64,000 bases of DNA from Oleidesulfovibrio sp047973035. Lineage in GTDB: Bacteria > Desulfobacterota > Desulfovibrionia > Desulfovibrionales > Desulfovibrionaceae. A program made the position numbers and the translations under genes. Below are positions 17,192 through 26,790 of the stretch, in pieces; position 1 is the stretch's first letter; every line of letters begins with the position of its first letter. The notes under the pieces were generated by a model that had not been told where the DNA came from, did no database searches, and saw only the letters and a program-made list of their open reading frames with translations. The DNA lies in contig NZ_JBKEBF010000039.1 in NCBI RefSeq assembly GCF_047973035.1, positions 1 to 64,000 on the forward strand. The letters are read 5' to 3'.

Positions 17192-18934
17192 TTACCAGTT
17201 TTTATGGTCGAGGTGAGCGTACTTCGACAGGTGTCTTACAGGCATCTGGAATGCATCGCGGCGGAAAGGCGGTGCAAGGAAGGGAGCACTTCCATCGACC
17301 ACTATTTCGATAACAGTGGGCTTTTTGTCTTTGATGGCTTTTTCAACAGCCATACCCACATCACCGGGTGAATTTACAGTAATACCCTGAGCACCCATAG
17401 ATTCTGCAACTTTGGCAAAGCTTGCGGGAACAGGGATATCAACACCGATGAAGTGGTTGTTGAAGAAGTCGACTTGGTTTTTCTTTTCTGCGCACCATGC
17501 GCCGTTGCGGAATACACAAGCGACTACTGGCAGGTTCTGCTCCACTGCGGTGCTTACTTCGTGCAGGCTCATGCCCCATGCGCCGTCACCGATGACTGCA
17601 ACAACAGGGGCTTCAGGCCGTGCCAGCTGCGCACCGAGCGCTGCCGGATACGCAAAGCCGGTGTTGCCGAAGGTCAAAGCCGCAATGTGCATGCCTTTAC
17701 CGGTGAACTTCAGGTAGCTGTTTGCAGTAGAAGAAACGTTACCGATATCTGTGGTTACAATGGAGTCAGTGGGAAGCACTTTTTGCATTTCCATCAGCGC
17801 ACGGCGAGGATTGATGGGATTTGCATCTTTCATGGCAAGGTCGTGGATTTCTTTTTCCCATGCTGCCTGCTGCTTTTTCATTTCTTCAATATACTGCAGC
17901 TTGGGAGGAACGCTTTCACCTGCTCTGAGTGCATTCAGAATTTCCGTGCTTGATTCACCTGCATCACCGCAGATGCCTACTTCCACGGGGTGGGTTCTGC
18001 CGATGTGTTTGGGATTGATATCAATCTGAATTATTTTGGCATTGCCGGTAAAGTAGTTAATGTCATACTGAGGCAGGGTGCCGAAAACTGAAAGGCGTGT
18101 GCCTACAGCAAGGACCACATCCGCGTCCTTAAGCATGTTCATCGCAGCTTTCGAGCCCATGTAGCCGATGGGGCCGACAAAGTTGCTGTGTTCGCAGTCA
18201 AAAGCGTCGTTGTGCAGGTAAGTGACACCTACAGGTGCCGAAATGAATTCTGAAATTTCGGCAATTACCTGCTTGCAGTCAGCATCTACAACACCGCGAC
18301 CGGCAAGAATAACAGGGCGCTTAGCCTGCCTCAACAAGCTGGCCGCTCTTTTAATGTCTTCAAGCGAACCGCAGCCGCGGGCGGAAACGCGGTACTGATG
18401 AGGCTCAAGAATACGCTCTTCAAGCTCTCCATAAAAATAGTCGCGCGGGATATCATACAAAACTGCACCACGATCCGCGTAAGCAATGCGGAACGCCGTC
18501 CGGAGGCAGTCTGCGGCACGCTTGGGATGCGGTACCCGTACGACAGCTTTGGTAATGGGGCGGAACAGGTTTACCTGATCGCACTCCTGAAAGCCGTCCC
18601 AGCCTACGCTGACTGTCCCGGCAGACGGAGAGAGCACAACAACCGGAGTGTGCGCATGGGTGGCTGCTGCAACTGATGTAACCATGTTGGTGATGCCGGG
18701 GCCGTTCTGGCCGGTACATACGCCGCAACGGCCGGAAACGCGTGAGTACGCGTCTTCCATATGGGCCGCAGTCTGCTCATGGCGTACCGGAATAAAATTG
18801 ATGCCCGCAGTCGGGAACAGGTCGAGCATATCCATGAACGCAGAACCAACAATACCGGAAACGTGTGTAACGTTTTCTTTGACCAGAGTTTCTACAATCG
18901 CTTCGCTTGGAGTCATTTTTACTTTTTGGCTCAT
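17192..18934 (-). CDS. xsc: Sulfoacetaldehyde acetyltransferase
   Basis: 580 residues, ThDP-dependent enzyme of the acetolactate synthase superfamily. N-terminal Pyr domain with the catalytic Glu in RHEQTAAHMEDAY; C-terminal PP domain with the GDG..NN-type ThDP-Mg site (VIGDGAWGMSLHEV) followed by AWCAEKKNQVDFFNN, an Xsc-typical stretch rather than an acetolactate synthase one. Reaction: sulfoacetaldehyde plus phosphate gives acetyl phosphate plus sulfite. The sulfite feeds dissimilatory reduction and acetyl phosphate gives ATP. Start set at the fourth codon (ATG 18934) because AAAGGA sits 8 nt before it. Co-oriented with ald and tpa; no pta gene is present in the window. Confidence 0.9.
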   Translation of the reverse strand: MSQKVKMTPSEAIVETLVKENVTHVSGIVGSAFMDMLDLFPTAGINFIPVRHEQTAAHMEDAYSRVSGRCGVCTGQNGPGITNMVTSVAAATHAHTPVVVLSPSAGTVSVGWDGFQECDQVNLFRPITKAVVRVPHPKRAADCLRTAFRIAYADRGAVLYDIPRDYFYGELEERILEPHQYRVSARGCGSLEDIKRAASLLRQAKRPVILAGRGVVDADCKQVIAEISEFISAPVGVTYLHNDAFDCEHSNFVGPIGYMGSKAAMNMLKDADVVLAVGTRLSVFGTLPQYDINYFTGNAKIIQIDINPKHIGRTHPVEVGICGDAGESSTEILNALRAGESVPPKLQYIEEMKKQQAAWEKEIHDLAMKDANPINPRRALMEMQKVLPTDSIVTTDIGNVSSTANSYLKFTGKGMHIAALTFGNTGFAYPAALGAQLARPEAPVVAVIGDGAWGMSLHEVSTAVEQNLPVVACVFRNGAWCAEKKNQVDFFNNHFIGVDIPVPASFAKVAESMGAQGITVNSPGDVGMAVEKAIKDKKPTVIEIVVDGSAPFLAPPFRRDAFQMPVRHLSKYAHLDHKNW

Positions 18935-18986
18935 GTGTATCATCCTTTAATCAAAGTGCTAAAAGTTACAGTTTGTGCTGGTAAGG

Positions 18987-20105
18987 TTAAACAAGGACTT
19001 CTTCCACGTCATAAACCGGCAGGTTGAAAGCCTCTGCAACGGCTTTGTACGTGCATTTACCGTCTGCGATGTTGATTCCGAGTGCTAACGGTTTGTTCTG
19101 GCTGCATGCTTTTTTCCAACCTGCGGTGGCAAGCTGGATTGCGTAAGGCAGAGTTGCGTTGGTAAGTGCAAAGGTTGAAGTTCTGGGCACTGCACCGGGC
19201 ATGTTGGCAACAGAGTAGTGGACAACTTCATGCTTAAGGTAAGTTGGTTCGGCGTGAGTGGTCACTCTGTCAATTGTTTCAACAGAGCCGCCCTGATCTA
19301 TCGCTACGTCTACGATGACGCTGCCGGGCTTCATTGCTTTTACCATCGCTTCCGAAATGAGCTTTGGAGCTTTTGCACCGGGAATCAGAACTGCACCGAC
19401 CAGCAAGTCTGCATCTGCTGAAAGTTCCGCAAGTGCGCTGCGCGTAGAGTACATGGTGGAAATACGAGCGCCATAAAGCTCATCAAGATACCGCAGGCGA
19501 TCAAGATTGGTATCAAGAATGGTGACTTTAGCACCGACGCCCATAGCCATCTGCGCTGCGTTTATACCGACAACACCACCGCCTACGATAACCACATGAG
19601 CCTGAGGTACACCAGGCACTCCGCTGGGCAGGATACCAGCCCCGTTGTGGTGCTTGCTTAATAAAGATGTGCCGACCAGCGTTGCCATTCTGCCGGCAAC
19701 TTCAGACATAGGAGCAAGCAGGGGCAAGCTGCCGTCTTTAAGTTGGATGGTTTCATACGCTATCGCGGTTACACCGGAATCAATCAGAGCTTTTGTCAGG
19801 GCAGGTTCTGCCGCAAGGTGCAGGTAGGTGAACAGCAATAAGCCCTTTCTGAAGTAAGGATACTCAGCAGGTAACGGCTCCTTTACTTTCAGAACCATAT
19901 CAGCCTTGCTCCAGACATCCTTTGCTGCTGGTAAAATTTCAGCGCCAGCGTCCATGTATTCCTTGTCGGTAATTCTGCTGCCTATGCCTGCATTTTTCTC
20001 GATTAAAATTGTATGTCCTTCAGTCTTTAAAGCTTCAACTCCTGCGGGGGTGATGGCAACTCTGTGTTCGTTAGCTTTAATCTCTTTCGGTACACCGATG
20101 ATCAT
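18987..20105 (-). CDS. ald: Alanine dehydrogenase
   Basis: 372 residues, NAD-dependent L-alanine dehydrogenase. N-terminal MIIGVPKEIKANEHRVAITP is diagnostic; Rossmann motif GGGVVGINAAQMAMGVGA and substrate residues in the KVKEPLPAEY region are present. It oxidises alanine to pyruvate, ammonia and NADH, regenerating the amino acceptor for Tpa. First gene of the taurine operon. Start at ATG 20105 because AAGGAG precedes it; the 23-codon upstream extension is unlike the family. Driven by a sigma-54 promoter at 20235-20249. Confidence 0.93.
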   Translation of the reverse strand: MIIGVPKEIKANEHRVAITPAGVEALKTEGHTILIEKNAGIGSRITDKEYMDAGAEILPAAKDVWSKADMVLKVKEPLPAEYPYFRKGLLLFTYLHLAAEPALTKALIDSGVTAIAYETIQLKDGSLPLLAPMSEVAGRMATLVGTSLLSKHHNGAGILPSGVPGVPQAHVVIVGGGVVGINAAQMAMGVGAKVTILDTNLDRLRYLDELYGARISTMYSTRSALAELSADADLLVGAVLIPGAKAPKLISEAMVKAMKPGSVIVDVAIDQGGSVETIDRVTTHAEPTYLKHEVVHYSVANMPGAVPRTSTFALTNATLPYAIQLATAGWKKACSQNKPLALGINIADGKCTYKAVAEAFNLPVYDVEEVLV

Positions 20106-20234
20106 GAAACACTCCTTAAATTTCAGATAGTCGCAGGAAATGGCACTGCGATAATGAGGTGAATGGTTTCTCAACTCGCGCTTCCGATTGTATTGTGAGA
20201 TCGGTAATTGATTGCGCTTTGTGGGATGGTAAGA

Positions 20235-20249
20235 GCATGTAGTGTGCCA
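20235..20249 (-). promoter_or_regulatory. Sigma-54 promoter of the taurine operon
   Basis: Minus-strand TGGCACACTACATGC, GG and GC 10 nt apart. Predicted transcription start near 20223, about 118 nt before the ald ATG. Confidence 0.72.
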
Positions 20250-20386
20250 TTTTTTTGTCTGTGTGCTTAATTATCTGAAATGTAATTGTTTTTAACGGAT
20301 GTTTGACTTGCTTGAAGATTGTATTGAGTCATTTATGAATTGCTGTAGGTAGTTCTTTCTTGAATTTACTTGTTTTACTCTGAAAA

Positions 20387-20406
20387 ATAATGCAACACTG
20401 CATTAT
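20387..20406. promoter_or_regulatory. Perfect 8-4-8 palindrome, probable activator site
   Basis: ATAATGCA-ACAC-TGCATTAT is a perfect inverted repeat between ald and the divergent sigma-54 activator gene, centred about 173 bp upstream of the predicted ald transcription start. Probably the binding site of the activator; it is also well placed for autoregulation. Confidence 0.6.
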
Positions 20407-20467
20407 AAGTGTGGTGTAAAAGCTTGTATAACGGCGGTTAAAGAGTTTTCGGACGAGGTGGCTCAAT

Positions 20468-22135
20468 ATGGTTGGGTATGTTGTAGTCTCTGGAGATGAT
20501 TGGAAAATTGAACGCGTTAATTTACAGCGCTATGTAACTGTTGATTTTCGTAAACTACTTGAGCGGGAAGAATCATTTTTGAATTGTTTGTGTGAACAGG
20601 GGGTAAGAAGGGCTGTTCAGTCCGTAGAAGAGATGAGGATGGTCACAGTCCGGTTTAAAGATACCTCGTGCTATACGATGAGGTGGGTATGGGGGGATGA
20701 TAGCCTTCAAAAGAGAGTTGTTCTCCTTGCGGAAGACGGAGGAGACGTTGAAGACCTTGGGATGTGTTCTCACGAATTGGAGACGCTTCTCGACTCTTTA
20801 TACGACGGGATATGGGTCATTGACCGCCACGGCATTACTGTTCGCGTTAATAAAGCTATGGAGAGGATTGCCGGTATCAAGGCATCAGATGTTACCGGGA
20901 TGCACGTTCTGTCTGCCGTGGAACTAGGGTATACGGAGACAGCTGTGACTTTAAAGGCCATGGAGGCTAAGCAACCAGTAACAATGTTTGATGTTTATAG
21001 AAGTGGAATACGTTGCCTGAATACGAGTACACCGATTTATAATCAGGCTGGAGAAGTGTGGGGAGTTATAGCGTGCATTCGCGATATGACTGAGATTGAG
21101 GAGTTGCAGAAAAAGCTTTTGCGGTATGAATGGGAAGCAAGAGCATATAATGAGCGGGTGGGAAAAGATGATTATTTCACTTTTGAGGTGCCATCCAGCG
21201 ATCTTACCGGAGTCCAGCGCGAATTGGCAAAAGCTGCGTCCGTTAACCATCCCGTTTTATTGCTGGGGGAGACCGGCACTGGAAAGACCTTTGCAGCCTC
21301 TCGCATACATGAGTTGAGTTATCGCCAAAGTAAGCCCTTTGTGCCGGTTAACTGTGGTGCTATTCCCCCTGACCTACTTGAAGCGGAACTGTTCGGGTAC
21401 GAAGGTGGAGCTTTTACTGGCGCAAAGCAGGCTGGCAAACTCGGCGTGGTTGATCTGGCTGAAGGGGGAACGGTCTTTCTTGATGAAGTGGCGGAATTAC
21501 CCTTGGCAATGCAGGTTAAACTTCTGCATCTGCTTGATGGCAGTGGATACCGTAGAGTGGGGGGACGGCAACAGATCATTCCCGATATACGGGTGATTGC
21601 AGCCACAAACCATTCTTTAGATAGCTTGTTACACTCTGGTAAATTCCGGCGCGATTTGTATTACAGGTTGTGCGGGCTCGTAGTCACACTTCCTGCCCTT
21701 CGAGGGAATCCGCAGCAGATTAAAATCTGGGTGGACTTCTTCCTCAAGCGTATCCAACGAGATGCCGGCAAAAAAAGGTTGCTTTCTCCTGCCGTGCTGG
21801 AGGCTCTATGCGAGCATTCCTGGCCCGGAAACCTGCGAGAACTGAAAACCTGTATTGAGTTGATGTTTGAACTTTCGGAAACTGAAGTCGTCGGGCTAGA
21901 CTGTCTGCCTGAATCCATTAGTTCTACGGGTAAAAGGCAAAGAGAACATAGGCCGGTGAGACTTAACGATGCAGTAGAATCCTTAGAAAAAGAATTGATT
22001 TTAGCCTCGCTGGAGAGAACGGGCAGCACCTATAAAACAGCAAAGGAGCTTGGCGTTAGTCAAGCTACGGTTGCGAGAAAAGCTAAAAGATACAGAGCAC
22101 ACAAAGACTATATTGAACACGAGCCCTTGTATTAG
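20468..22135 (+). CDS. Sigma-54-dependent PAS activator, probable taurine regulator
   Basis: 555 residues. A ~100-residue N-terminal segment of unknown type, a PAS domain (about 105-225), AAA+ domain with Walker A GETGTGKT, canonical GAFTGA loop and Walker B VFLDEVA, and a C-terminal Fis-type HTH (AKELGVSQATVARKAKRY). It has no REC domain, so it is probably switched on by a small ligand at the PAS or N-terminal domain. It is divergent from ald, whose sigma-54 promoter and palindrome lie in the shared gap, so control of the taurine operon is the obvious role (inference). Start supported by GAGGTGG before ATG. Confidence 0.85.
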   Translation: MVGYVVVSGDDWKIERVNLQRYVTVDFRKLLEREESFLNCLCEQGVRRAVQSVEEMRMVTVRFKDTSCYTMRWVWGDDSLQKRVVLLAEDGGDVEDLGMCSHELETLLDSLYDGIWVIDRHGITVRVNKAMERIAGIKASDVTGMHVLSAVELGYTETAVTLKAMEAKQPVTMFDVYRSGIRCLNTSTPIYNQAGEVWGVIACIRDMTEIEELQKKLLRYEWEARAYNERVGKDDYFTFEVPSSDLTGVQRELAKAASVNHPVLLLGETGTGKTFAASRIHELSYRQSKPFVPVNCGAIPPDLLEAELFGYEGGAFTGAKQAGKLGVVDLAEGGTVFLDEVAELPLAMQVKLLHLLDGSGYRRVGGRQQIIPDIRVIAATNHSLDSLLHSGKFRRDLYYRLCGLVVTLPALRGNPQQIKIWVDFFLKRIQRDAGKKRLLSPAVLEALCEHSWPGNLRELKTCIELMFELSETEVVGLDCLPESISSTGKRQREHRPVRLNDAVESLEKELILASLERTGSTYKTAKELGVSQATVARKAKRYRAHKDYIEHEPLY

Positions 22136-22682
22136 TTCTAACTGATGAAATGCTAAGTGAAATAGCGTTGGCCTGATGGTGCATTGTGTATGTCGCAGGG
22201 TATTGCGGCTCTGTGATATGTTTTATTTTTTCTTGAGGGCTGCTGTTTGTTTCATAACATGGTTAAAAAATACTTTAACCAGAATTGCTTAGTTTTATTG
22301 GCAGATAGTTGAATTTTGAAATTGCATTGTGCAGTTACAGTGGGTGTAATTTATTTTGTTATGTAGTCATCTGAATATTAATTTGTATAATTATAATACA
22401 TGGTCATGAGTCTTGTTTTTTCATGTATATATTAAAATGAGCTTGTTATGTAGTTTTGTAAAATAAGCAATAATAACTTTAACATTATATTGGATGTTAT
22501 TGCAATCGCCAGCAGGACATCGCTCATGTAGTTGGCAATGTCTTGTCACTTTTTAGAGTTTCAATAAAGAATACATAAAAGTGGCTTGCCTAATCCTCTG
22601 CCAAATATGGCGGGGACACACTTGGTGTTTACTTTTTTGTGGCAATGCTAAGTTTAACTCGCCAGTTTCGGAAAGAAGGTAA
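22136..22682. other. AT-rich intergenic region, no gene seen
   Basis: About 550 bp between the taurine activator and the glcF pseudogene terminator. Very AT-rich, no supportable frame, no convincing repeat; it may be decayed sequence like its neighbour. Confidence 0.5.
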
Positions 22683-22720
22683 AAAGTAACGGCGCGAGAG
22701 GGTTGCCCTCCTGCGCCGTT
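22683..22720 (-). terminator. Terminator after glcF pseudogene
   Basis: AACGGCGC/GCGCCGTT stem, extended by GGAGGG/CCCTCT, is followed on the minus strand by ACTTTTTAC. Probable end of the long frd-to-glcF operon. Confidence 0.7.
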
Positions 22721-22743
22721 TGGGGCTTGATGATGTTAGCCTT

Positions 22744-24034
22744 TTATAATGCTTCGGCTAACAGTTCTACGATGTGTTTTGCGCACATTGCAGTATTAGG
22801 GCCACGCCGGATACCGTCACGCAGTAGCATGATACAGCCTGGGCAGGCTGTGGCAATGCGGTCTGCACCGGTTGCTGTGCGTCATCAATTTTTTTGGCCT
22901 GAATGGACTTTGAGCGCTCCATATGAGCGATGCAGTATGTACCACCCAGTCCGTAGCAGGCTTCAGGTTGCTTCATTTCTTTACAATAGACATCTGGAAT
23001 AAGTGAGGGCAGTTTGCGCGGCTCTTCCGTAACTCCCTGCGCTTTCCTTAGGTGGCATGGGTCATGGTACGTCACCGTGGCGGGCTTTTTACGGTTCAGC
23101 AACCTGGACAGTTGCTCTTCACCCACGACGTTGACCAGATAGGTGATTATGTCCGTTGTGCGGGCGGCAATGTCGTCCAGATCGGCCTTCAGTTCTGCGT
23201 TATCGCCCAGCACCTCGTGATACCCGTGCTGAAGCATATGGCCGCATGAAGCACAGGTTACCACGATGGGGCCACGTGTTCCGGCAAGAGCTTTAACATT
23301 ACGCTCTGCCTGCTTACGTACGGAATCAGCGTCTCTGCTGACCAGCATGGGCATGCCGCAGCATGCCTGTTTTTCCGGTACGGTCACAGTTACACCTGCT
23401 GTATTCAGCAATTTTACGGTGTTGTCCGCAATCTCAGTCATGGCGTAATTGGCCATGTATCCCGTGAAGTATATGACCTCCGGCTGACCGGCGTTGCCTG
23501 CCCTGCGGACACGGCTGCGGAGCGGCTTGGATGCAACCTTGGGAACATATTGATTACCATCTACCAGAGGCAGGGCAAATCGCGGCAGCAAGCCGCTGTC
23601 TTCGGGAATTCCCCTGAAAACCAGCGGCTGAAGAACTGCATCGATCCTAGCACCTAGATCCAAAGCCATACCGGGTTGTGTAAGCGTCTTTCCCAGAGCC
23701 TTTTTGACAAGAGGCAAGCCCAGTTCATCAGCAAATGTCCGGCGAACGGCCATAATTACTTTGTCGGCTCTGGCTCCGCTGGAACACTGGCTGGCGCAGC
23801 CTGTGCACAGCAGGCTGTTGTCAAAAGCTTCACGTACACGTGGCGTCAGCTTCAGATTACCCTTAGAACTTCTACCGCTATGGCAATTTTGCCGCGGGCA
23901 GTATAGCGCTCTGCGGGTTCTTCCCTGAAGACTGGACAGACCGTGCGACACTATCCGCAGCGGATACATTTATGCGCTTCTTCCTGCGCGATAGTAAGAA
24001 GCCGTGAAAGATCGGCAGCTTTTTTTCTAGACAT
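22744..24034 (-). pseudogene. glcF: Glycolate/D-lactate oxidase iron-sulfur subunit, decayed
   Basis: GlcF-like protein with two N-terminal 4Fe-4S motifs and two CCG/Cys-rich domains (QACCGMPMLVSRDAD; CHLRKAQG). The natural start ATG 24034 gives MSRKKAADLSRLL...KCIRCG and then a TAG at 23951-23953 inside the first cluster motif (next residues CRTVCPVF). A one-base loss near 23860 shifts the frame before GNLKLTPRVREAF, and another near 22879 shifts it before the conserved tail TATGADRIATACPGC, which runs to a TAA at 22744. With three lesions, functional protein is not expected. It begins 4 bp after the equally damaged glcD. Confidence 0.88.
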
Positions 24035-24038
24035 GGCA

Positions 24039-25079
24039 CTACACCTCGCGGGGCATTACTTTGCCGGGATTAAGAATGTCTTTGGGGGCAAGCAGCTTTT
24101 TAAAGCTGCGCATCATGGCAAGGGTCGGGGCATCTATATTCCAGTGCAGGTTATGCGCCTTAACGCAACCGATGTCATGTTCGGCTGCGATGCGCCCTTC
24201 AATCTCCACAACAGCTTTGATAACTTCATCCTTGGCAACCATCGGGAAAGGCCTGCCGCCTTTGCCGATGGTCATGCCTATATGAATGTTGCCATCACCG
24301 TAATGGCCGAAGTTTGCAATGATGATGTTGTGGCGTTCTGTGATTTCGTCCAGTTTGCGGATCATCTGGGGAATGCGGGCGATGGGCACAGAGATGTCGT
24401 CATTTTCCCACTGGTTGGAGATTTCCGTTAAAGCAAAAGACAAAGCCCGGCGGGCTTTCCACAACTCTTCGCGGTCTGTTTCGGTTTCTGCCTTGCGGAA
24501 AGTGATGCAGTCGTAGCCTTCGCAGGCTTTCTGGATTTTTAATACGTCAGAATCAAGAGCAGCTTCTGCTCCGTCCACTTCCATTAACAACAATGCTCCC
24601 TCTTCCGGAGTAGCTTCAAAACTGGTGCTTTTTACTATTGCTTCAACCGAAATGCGGTCGAGGAACTCCAGCATAGCAGGGCGTACGCCGGTGGCGTATA
24701 CGGCTTTTACGGCCTCGGCTGCCTTTTCCAGAGTAGAGAATGTGGCAGTCATGGTTCGACGGGCTTCGGGTTTAGGCACAACTTTTATGACGGCCTTGGT
24801 GATGACATCCAGCGCACCTTCAGAACCGACAAAAAGCTCTGTCAGGTTATACCCCACGACGTCCTTGATACACTTAGAGCCGGTACGCACCACTTCGCCG
24901 GTGGGCAGAACAACCTCAAGTCCCATTACATACTATTTGGTTACGCCGTATTTAACAGCTCGGATGCCACCTGCATTTTCAGCAATGTTTCCGCCGATAG
25001 TAGAAAAGCTGGTGGATGCAGGATCGGGAGGATACATCAGGCCAATTGTGTCTACAGCAGCCTGCAAGTCCTTTGAGCC
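24039..25079 (-). pseudogene. glcD: Glycolate/D-lactate dehydrogenase FAD subunit, truncated and interrupted
   Basis: The frame from about 25079 reads SKDLQAAVDTIGLMYPPDP, then the FAD-binding stretch ASTSFSTIGGNIAENAGG and AVKYGVTK, then TAG at 24933-24935, then YVMGLEVVLPTGEVVRTGSK and the whole substrate domain to ILNPGKVMPREV. The first ~100 residues of the FAD_binding_4 domain are missing; upstream sequence is unrelated. An in-frame ATG at 24926 could start a 295-residue remnant, but that lacks the flavin site. The family oxidises 2-hydroxyacids (D-lactate or glycolate) with the GlcF partner. Both subunits are disrupted here. Confidence 0.88.
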
Positions 25080-25359
25080 GAGCTTGATGACTAGCAAGTG
25101 GAAGTCAAACTCATCTGCGAAAAAATGAGACTTGTAGCGGAATATTAGATTCTTTAAAAAAATATTGTTAAAGGCCTATGATATCGTCGAAGTACAGGCA
25201 GGGTGAGCAGTTGTCAGAACAGAACAGCAGCAAAAAAATACATAATTAGCCGAACAAACGTTAATTTTTGAAGCACCTGATCACAAATAATTAGGCAAAG
25301 CACTCGTATGCCGCTGCCGCCGTACTGGATGACGGGCGGCAGCGGGCGGGGCATAAGGG
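25080..25359. other. Gap between nfnB and glcD remnant
   Basis: About 280 bp where the 5' part of glcD should be; only AT-rich filler and, at 25311-25345, a GC-rich hairpin CCGCTGCCGCC/GGCGGCAGCGG without a T tract on the minus strand. Looks like a deletion scar plus an inefficient terminator or mRNA hairpin after nfnB. Confidence 0.45.
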
Positions 25360-26790
25360 CTAGTCGTCGGGATGACAACCAATCCTGCGGGCGATTTCTT
25401 TGGCAGCTGTTCGGCCTGCTCCCATGGCTAGGATGACCGTTGCTGCACCTGTTACGATGTCTCCACCTGCGAACACACCGGACATGCTTGTTTCACAGGT
25501 TTGCTTGTCTACCTTAATGTAGCCCCACTTGTTCAGAGCCAGTTCTGGCTCAGCTTCAAGCAAGACTGGATTTGAGCGTGTTCCAACGGCGATGACGGCT
25601 AGGTCTGTGGACAGTATCAACTCACTTCCTTTTATAGGCTCAGGCCGCCGCCTGCCTGAATCATCAGGCTCTCCCAGTTGCATCTGCTGAAGTCTTATGC
25701 TGCCCAGATTACCTTCTTCGTCAGGCATGAAGGCAATAGGAGAGCATAACTCCTGCATTTTTATCCCTTCTTCTATGGCATGATCTACTTCTTCGTGGCG
25801 TGCCGGCATTTCAGCTACAGTGCGCCTGTAGACGATGTGGACAGAATCGGCACCAAGCCTTCTGGCTGTTCGGGCTGCATCCATTGCTACATTTCCGCCG
25901 CCGAATACGGTTACTCTGCGACCCTTGATTATAGGGGTATCAAAGTCGGGAAAGCTGTAAGCTCTGCCCAGATTGACACGGGTAAGGTATTCATTGGCAG
26001 AAAAAACGCCATTTAGGTTTTCGCCGGGAATGCCCAGAAACTTGGGTAATCCGGCACCGACTCCAATAAAGACCGCTTTGTAGCCAGCAGCAAAAAGCTC
26101 TTTGATTGAGAATGTCTTGCCACCTACGCGGTTGCGGACAAATTCAACTTCAAGCTCTTTCAGTGCGTTGATTTCCTTGGCGACGATTTTTTCCTTGGGT
26201 AGCCGGAATTCCGGAATACCATAGACAAGAACACCGCCAAGCTCATGCAGCGCTTCGAAAACAGTCACTTTGCATCCACGGCCAGCAAGATAACCTGCAG
26301 CAGTCAGGCTGGCAGGGCCGCTGCCGATGCAGGCAACCTTTTTTTCAGGGTCGATAAGCGGACATTCTGGCTTGCCGGTGATCAGTCCGCAGGCATCCCG
26401 ATGCATATACTCGTCAGCAACAAAGCGTTCCAGCCGGCCTATAGCTATTGGATGACCTTTAACATTCAGGATGCACTCACCTTCGCATTGAATTTCCTGC
26501 GGACAGACTCGGCCGCACACAGCAGGCAGGCTGTTTGTGCTTTTAAATACGGCATAAGCGCTGTCTATGTCGCCTTGCGTAAGCTTTTCAATGAACTGCG
26601 GGATAGGAACCTCAACAGGACAGCCTTTTACGCATTTGGGTTTCTTACATTGCAGGCATCGTTCTGCCTCTTCCTTTGCCATTTCCAGTGTGTACCCTAA
26701 GGCGACTTCGTCGAAATTGCCTATGCGCTCATCCGGTGGTTGGTTAGGCATAGGGACACGGGGTCTTAATTGTTTTTTATTTGTTTTCAT
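25360..26790 (-). CDS. nfnB: NfnB-type NADPH:ferredoxin oxidoreductase large subunit
   Basis: 476 residues. N-terminal 4Fe-4S region (CLQCKKPKCVKGC; CGRVCPQEIQCEGEC), then two dinucleotide-binding domains: FAD motif IGSGPASLTAAGYLAGRG and NADPH motif VFGGGNVAMDAARTARR, ending GGDIVTGAATVILAMGAGR. Paired with NfnA it should catalyse electron-bifurcating exchange between NADPH and NADH plus ferredoxin. A homologous GltD-like or sulfide dehydrogenase subunit (SudA) is the alternative name; the adjacent NfnA partner favours Nfn. Its start overlaps the nfnA stop by 14 bp. Downstream in the dicarboxylate operon, where malic enzyme can produce NADPH or NADH. Confidence 0.85.
   Translation of the reverse strand: MKTNKKQLRPRVPMPNQPPDERIGNFDEVALGYTLEMAKEEAERCLQCKKPKCVKGCPVEVPIPQFIEKLTQGDIDSAYAVFKSTNSLPAVCGRVCPQEIQCEGECILNVKGHPIAIGRLERFVADEYMHRDACGLITGKPECPLIDPEKKVACIGSGPASLTAAGYLAGRGCKVTVFEALHELGGVLVYGIPEFRLPKEKIVAKEINALKELEVEFVRNRVGGKTFSIKELFAAGYKAVFIGVGAGLPKFLGIPGENLNGVFSANEYLTRVNLGRAYSFPDFDTPIIKGRRVTVFGGGNVAMDAARTARRLGADSVHIVYRRTVAEMPARHEEVDHAIEEGIKMQELCSPIAFMPDEEGNLGSIRLQQMQLGEPDDSGRRRPEPIKGSELILSTDLAVIAVGTRSNPVLLEAEPELALNKWGYIKVDKQTCETSMSGVFAGGDIVTGAATVILAMGAGRTAAKEIARRIGCHPDD

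Noticed and set aside
3317..24935. Pyrrolysine or other amber recoding at the three in-frame TAGs
   Set aside because: TAG is used as an ordinary stop in this window, two of the three genes carry further damage, and none belongs to a known pyrrolysine family. Kept only as a low-interest test.
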